From contig JAWSUT010000046.1 in assembly GCA_033549345.1 (NCBI GenBank), positions 1 through 14,548 on the forward strand: a DNA stretch of 14,548 nucleotides. Reading direction: 5' to 3'. Of this stretch, positions 12,651 through 14,548 are shown piece by piece (the stretch's first letter is position 1; each line of letters begins with the position of its first letter). Position numbers and translations under genes: made by a program. The notes under the pieces were generated by a model that was given only the letters and a program-made list of their open reading frames with translations, had not been told where the DNA came from and made no database searches. The stretch is from JAWSUT01 sp033549345. GTDB taxonomy: Bacteria; Bacillota; Dethiobacteria; Dethiobacterales; Dethiobacteraceae.

Positions 12651-14032
12651 GATATGACAAAATTTTTAAAACCACATATAAGCATATGGGGCCTTCTGTG
12701 CTCATAGCCATGGTGGCCACGATTCTCGGCTTCACAGCGCTGTTTATCTCTCCTGTGCCCATGATTGCCGATTTTGGCAAGACCCTGACGCTGGGCCTTT
12801 TGGTCAGTTTCCTGGCAGCGCTGGTTATCCTGACAACCAGCCTGCACATCAGGGATAAATATTTCTGCGACCACTCCGAAACCGGCACCTGCGATCTCCC
12901 CCGGGAAAGTCAGTGGCTGGAGATGACACTGGCCAAAATCACCCGGACTGTCCTCTCCCGCAAATACCTGATTCTGATGGTCTGCCTGGCCATCACAGTC
13001 TGGGGCTTTATGAGTGACGGCAAAGTGGGTATCCAGACAGATATTGAAACATTTATGCCCCAGGATACGGCTGAACTGGTGGAGATCCGGGAGTTAAGAG
13101 ACCTGATGGGGTCCACCGACCAACTGTCCGTGATGATTCGGGGAGACGAGCTGCTCTCCACGCAAAACCTGCTCCGGCTGGAAACTATCCGCTCCGGTGC
13201 GGAGTCAGAGTTTCCTGAGATTGTGCAAAGCGCCGTATCGCTGACCGGCCTCTACCGGGAGACATTGCCGGACGACGAACTGACAGGGGCAAACATGTCC
13301 GACTTCCTTGACACTCTACCCAAGACACACCGTAAGCTGTTTATCGATGAAAGCCGACAGACAACCATTATCACATTAAACATTGCCCGCCTGGAAAATG
13401 GCCCCCTGCGCGACTTTATTGCCGACCTGAATGAGTATCTTGCAGGCAGCCCGCTGCAGGATGCGGAGGTCACCGTGACAGGCAAAGCGGTGATTGATGC
13501 GGAAATGATGACCGCCCTAACCGGCGGACGCCTGGAAATGACGCTTCTGGGTATCGGGCTGGTGTTTCTGGGTCTGCTGTTGATTTACCGCAGCTTCCTT
13601 AAGGCCGTCGTTCCCGTCTTCCCCATCGGCCTGATTATCGGCTGGTCAGGCGGAGCCATGTATCTTTTGGGCATCGACTACACGCCGCTGACAGCGACGA
13701 TGGGTGCCCTGATTATCGGCATCGGCACCGAGTTTACCATCCTGCTGATGGAGCGTTATTTTGAAGAGAAAGACAAGGTCCTCTCCAAAGAGGACGCCAT
13801 GGTGACCACCGTGGCTAAAATCGGCAAACCCATCCTGGCTTCGGCCCTGACCACAATCGGCGGATTCAGTGCCCTCATATTCTCAGACTTTCTCATCCTC
13901 AAAGAGTTCGGTATTGTTACACTGCTCAATATCACCTTCTGCCTGGTCAGCTCCCTGCTTGTCCTACCTCCTGTAATCGTCATGCTTGACCGGAAGAAAA
14001 CAGAATCCGTTTCACCGGCAACACCGGTGTAA
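12647..14032 (+). CDS. RND/MMPL (HAE3-like) exporter, C-terminal part (TM5-TM12)
   Basis: The 461-residue ORF begins at ATG 12647, overlapping the previous stop (ATGA), with AGGAGG at 12631-12636, 10 bases upstream. It holds TM5 (15-34) and TM6 (44-66), then TM7 (106-121). The second porter loop (122-295) begins VGIQTDIETFMPQD. TM8-TM12 lie at 298-315, 318-338, 345-366, 395-412 and 422-445. Aligning the internal repeat (RYEEEF-loop-GPSVL against ERYFEEK-loop-GKPIL) suggests little or no sequence is missing at the break. Together the two ORFs give one complete 12-TM transporter of about 970 residues. Either this is a recent frameshift in a single gene or two coupled subunits. The upstream site supports independent translation. 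A terminator follows at about 14050. Confidence 0.88.
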   Translation: MRYDKIFKTTYKHMGPSVLIAMVATILGFTALFISPVPMIADFGKTLTLGLLVSFLAALVILTTSLHIRDKYFCDHSETGTCDLPRESQWLEMTLAKITRTVLSRKYLILMVCLAITVWGFMSDGKVGIQTDIETFMPQDTAELVEIRELRDLMGSTDQLSVMIRGDELLSTQNLLRLETIRSGAESEFPEIVQSAVSLTGLYRETLPDDELTGANMSDFLDTLPKTHRKLFIDESRQTTIITLNIARLENGPLRDFIADLNEYLAGSPLQDAEVTVTGKAVIDAEMMTALTGGRLEMTLLGIGLVFLGLLLIYRSFLKAVVPVFPIGLIIGWSGGAMYLLGIDYTPLTATMGALIIGIGTEFTILLMERYFEEKDKVLSKEDAMVTTVAKIGKPILASALTTIGGFSALIFSDFLILKEFGIVTLLNITFCLVSSLLVLPPVIVMLDRKKTESVSPATPV

Positions 14033-14049
14033 CCCCTCAAGGTACAACG

Positions 14050-14085
14050 AAAAAGGCATTCCCTCCGTGGAGGGAATGCCTTTTT
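14050..14085. terminator. Bidirectional intrinsic terminator
   Basis: The stem AAAAGGCATTCCCTCC (14051-14066) pairs with GGAGGGAATGCCTTTT (14069-14084), so the hairpin is flanked by A and T runs on both sides. It sits between the convergent transporter (stop at 14032) and cupin (stop at 14105) genes and can end both transcripts. Confidence 0.92.
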
Positions 14086-14104
14086 GTATCCGGTTACTTA
14101 GCTC

Positions 14105-14470
14105 TTAGTCTTTGAGATTCACGCACTCTTCAAGCAGCGCGCACAACCCGCAGGTTTTATCGGCCTGATGGCTCTGAACGGCCAGCACGCGAAATGTCTG
14201 CCGGCCTGCTTTGAGATGCCTGTTTTTTCCTGAGGGCACCACAGTTATATCCCCTTCGGTCAGCAGGTATTCCTCGCCTTCAATCACCACGCTGCCCTCG
14301 CCCCCGATGACAAACAGCAGCACAGGCGCATCCACCACACAGTCCTCGGCCCTCTGGCCGGCGTCCAGCTTAACTCTCACCGCTTTTACTTCCGCATTGT
14401 TAAACATCATGTTTTTCATGCTATCATTTGGGTCGGCCGCAAGAATATTAACGATTCTCTGCACAGGCAT
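14105..14470 (-). CDS. Small cupin-domain protein with C-terminal cysteine cluster
   Basis: The 121-residue product starts MPVQRIVNIL at ATG 14470. An in-frame ATG at 14545 would make 146 residues, but that extra stretch overlaps another reading frame that looks coding. The cupin barrel is evident at residues 30-100 (LLFVIGGEGSVVIEGEEYLL, then TEGDITVVPSGKNRHLKAG). The first cupin motif lacks the usual HxH metal ligands and the second keeps only H85, so classical metal catalysis is unlikely. The tail HQADKTCGLCALLEEC has C107, C110 and C116 plus H101, and C44 is also present. A redox or metal site or a regulatory sensor is possible. The start overlaps the preceding gene by 23 bases with only a weak GAAAGAAG-like site, pointing to coupled translation. 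Confidence 0.75.
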   Translation of the reverse strand: MPVQRIVNILAADPNDSMKNMMFNNAEVKAVRVKLDAGQRAEDCVVDAPVLLFVIGGEGSVVIEGEEYLLTEGDITVVPSGKNRHLKAGRQTFRVLAVQSHQADKTCGLCALLEECVNLKD

Positions 14471-14548
14471 CACTTCTTTCCATTTGCTCAAACCGCTCGA
14501 GAAGCGGGTAAACCGCATTCTGCAGAAAAGCTTCCAGGTCATCATTAT
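14448..14548 (-). CDS. C-terminal fragment of an unidentified upstream gene
   Basis: The first complete codon in the window is at 14546, and the frame reads NDDLEAFLQNAVYPLLERFE followed by QMERSDACAENR and a TAA at 14450-14448. The composition is that of an amphipathic helical C-terminus, better coding material than the overlapping frame that extends the cupin. It ends 23 bases inside the cupin gene, so the two are probably co-transcribed. The rest of the gene is beyond the window and the family cannot be identified. Confidence 0.55.
   Translation of the reverse strand, partial: NDDLEAFLQNAVYPLLERFEQMERSDACAENR

Noticed and set aside
14471..14545. N-terminal extension of the cupin to ATG 14545
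   Set aside because: The overlapping frame encodes a more protein-like C-terminus, and the extension has no cupin character.

Overview
The window looks like a chromosomal segment of a Gram-positive, clostridia-like Bacillota. The evidence is strong AGGAGG-type ribosome binding sites before nearly every gene, several GTG starts, a DUF2680 (YckD-like) secreted protein, a cyclic-di-GMP-I riboswitch and dispersed palindromes of the GGGGACAGGTTCC and GGGGTCAGACCCC types. Base composition is moderately GC-rich. The species cannot be named from the sequence alone.

Left end (1-1310): a 16-residue C-terminal fragment of a plus-strand ORF abuts a minus-strand response-regulator gene cut off just before its phospho-acceptor aspartate, which suggests a mobile-element boundary. 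Next come a DUF2680 secreted protein (minus) with response-regulator-like direct repeats over its promoter, a 61-residue secreted peptide (plus) with its own terminator, and a REP/BIME-like inverted pair.

1312-2925: a membrane GGDEF protein with a DUF3365 sensor domain and a CxxCH heme motif (minus). A GEMM-I (c-di-GMP-I) riboswitch lies in its leader, so a c-di-GMP enzyme or receptor is itself under c-di-GMP control.

3092-5033: a two-gene operon (plus, ATGA overlap) of carbon-nitrogen hydrolase (nitrilase superfamily) paralogs. The second has the full Glu-Lys-Cys triad. The first has lost all three residues and looks like a dedicated pseudoenzyme partner. A palindromic repeat containing the second gene's stop codon is the likely terminator.

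5049-8296: a minus-strand pair joined by a TAATG overlap. It comprises a cytosolic (alpha/alpha)6-type glycoside hydrolase and a GPH-type sugar:cation symporter, probably an oligosaccharide uptake and cleavage unit.

8331-10900: a minus-strand ECF sigma factor overlapping a single-pass membrane protein with a large extracytoplasmic Beta_propel (PF09826) domain, likely its anti-sigma factor or sensor.

11045-14086: an RND/MMPL (HAE3-like) exporter on the plus strand. It has a strong sigma-A promoter and a perfect TetR-like palindrome at the -10. The transporter is split into two ORFs between TM4 and TM5 by an ATGA overlap.

Right end (14105-14548): a small cupin protein (minus) whose start overlaps the end of another gene running off the window.

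No tRNA, rRNA, CRISPR array or complete insertion sequence is visible, and no gene-free stretch exceeds 300 bases. The points most worth following up are the dead/active nitrilase pair, the riboswitch-controlled heme-sensor GGDEF gene, the sigma/propeller pair and the oddly split RND transporter.
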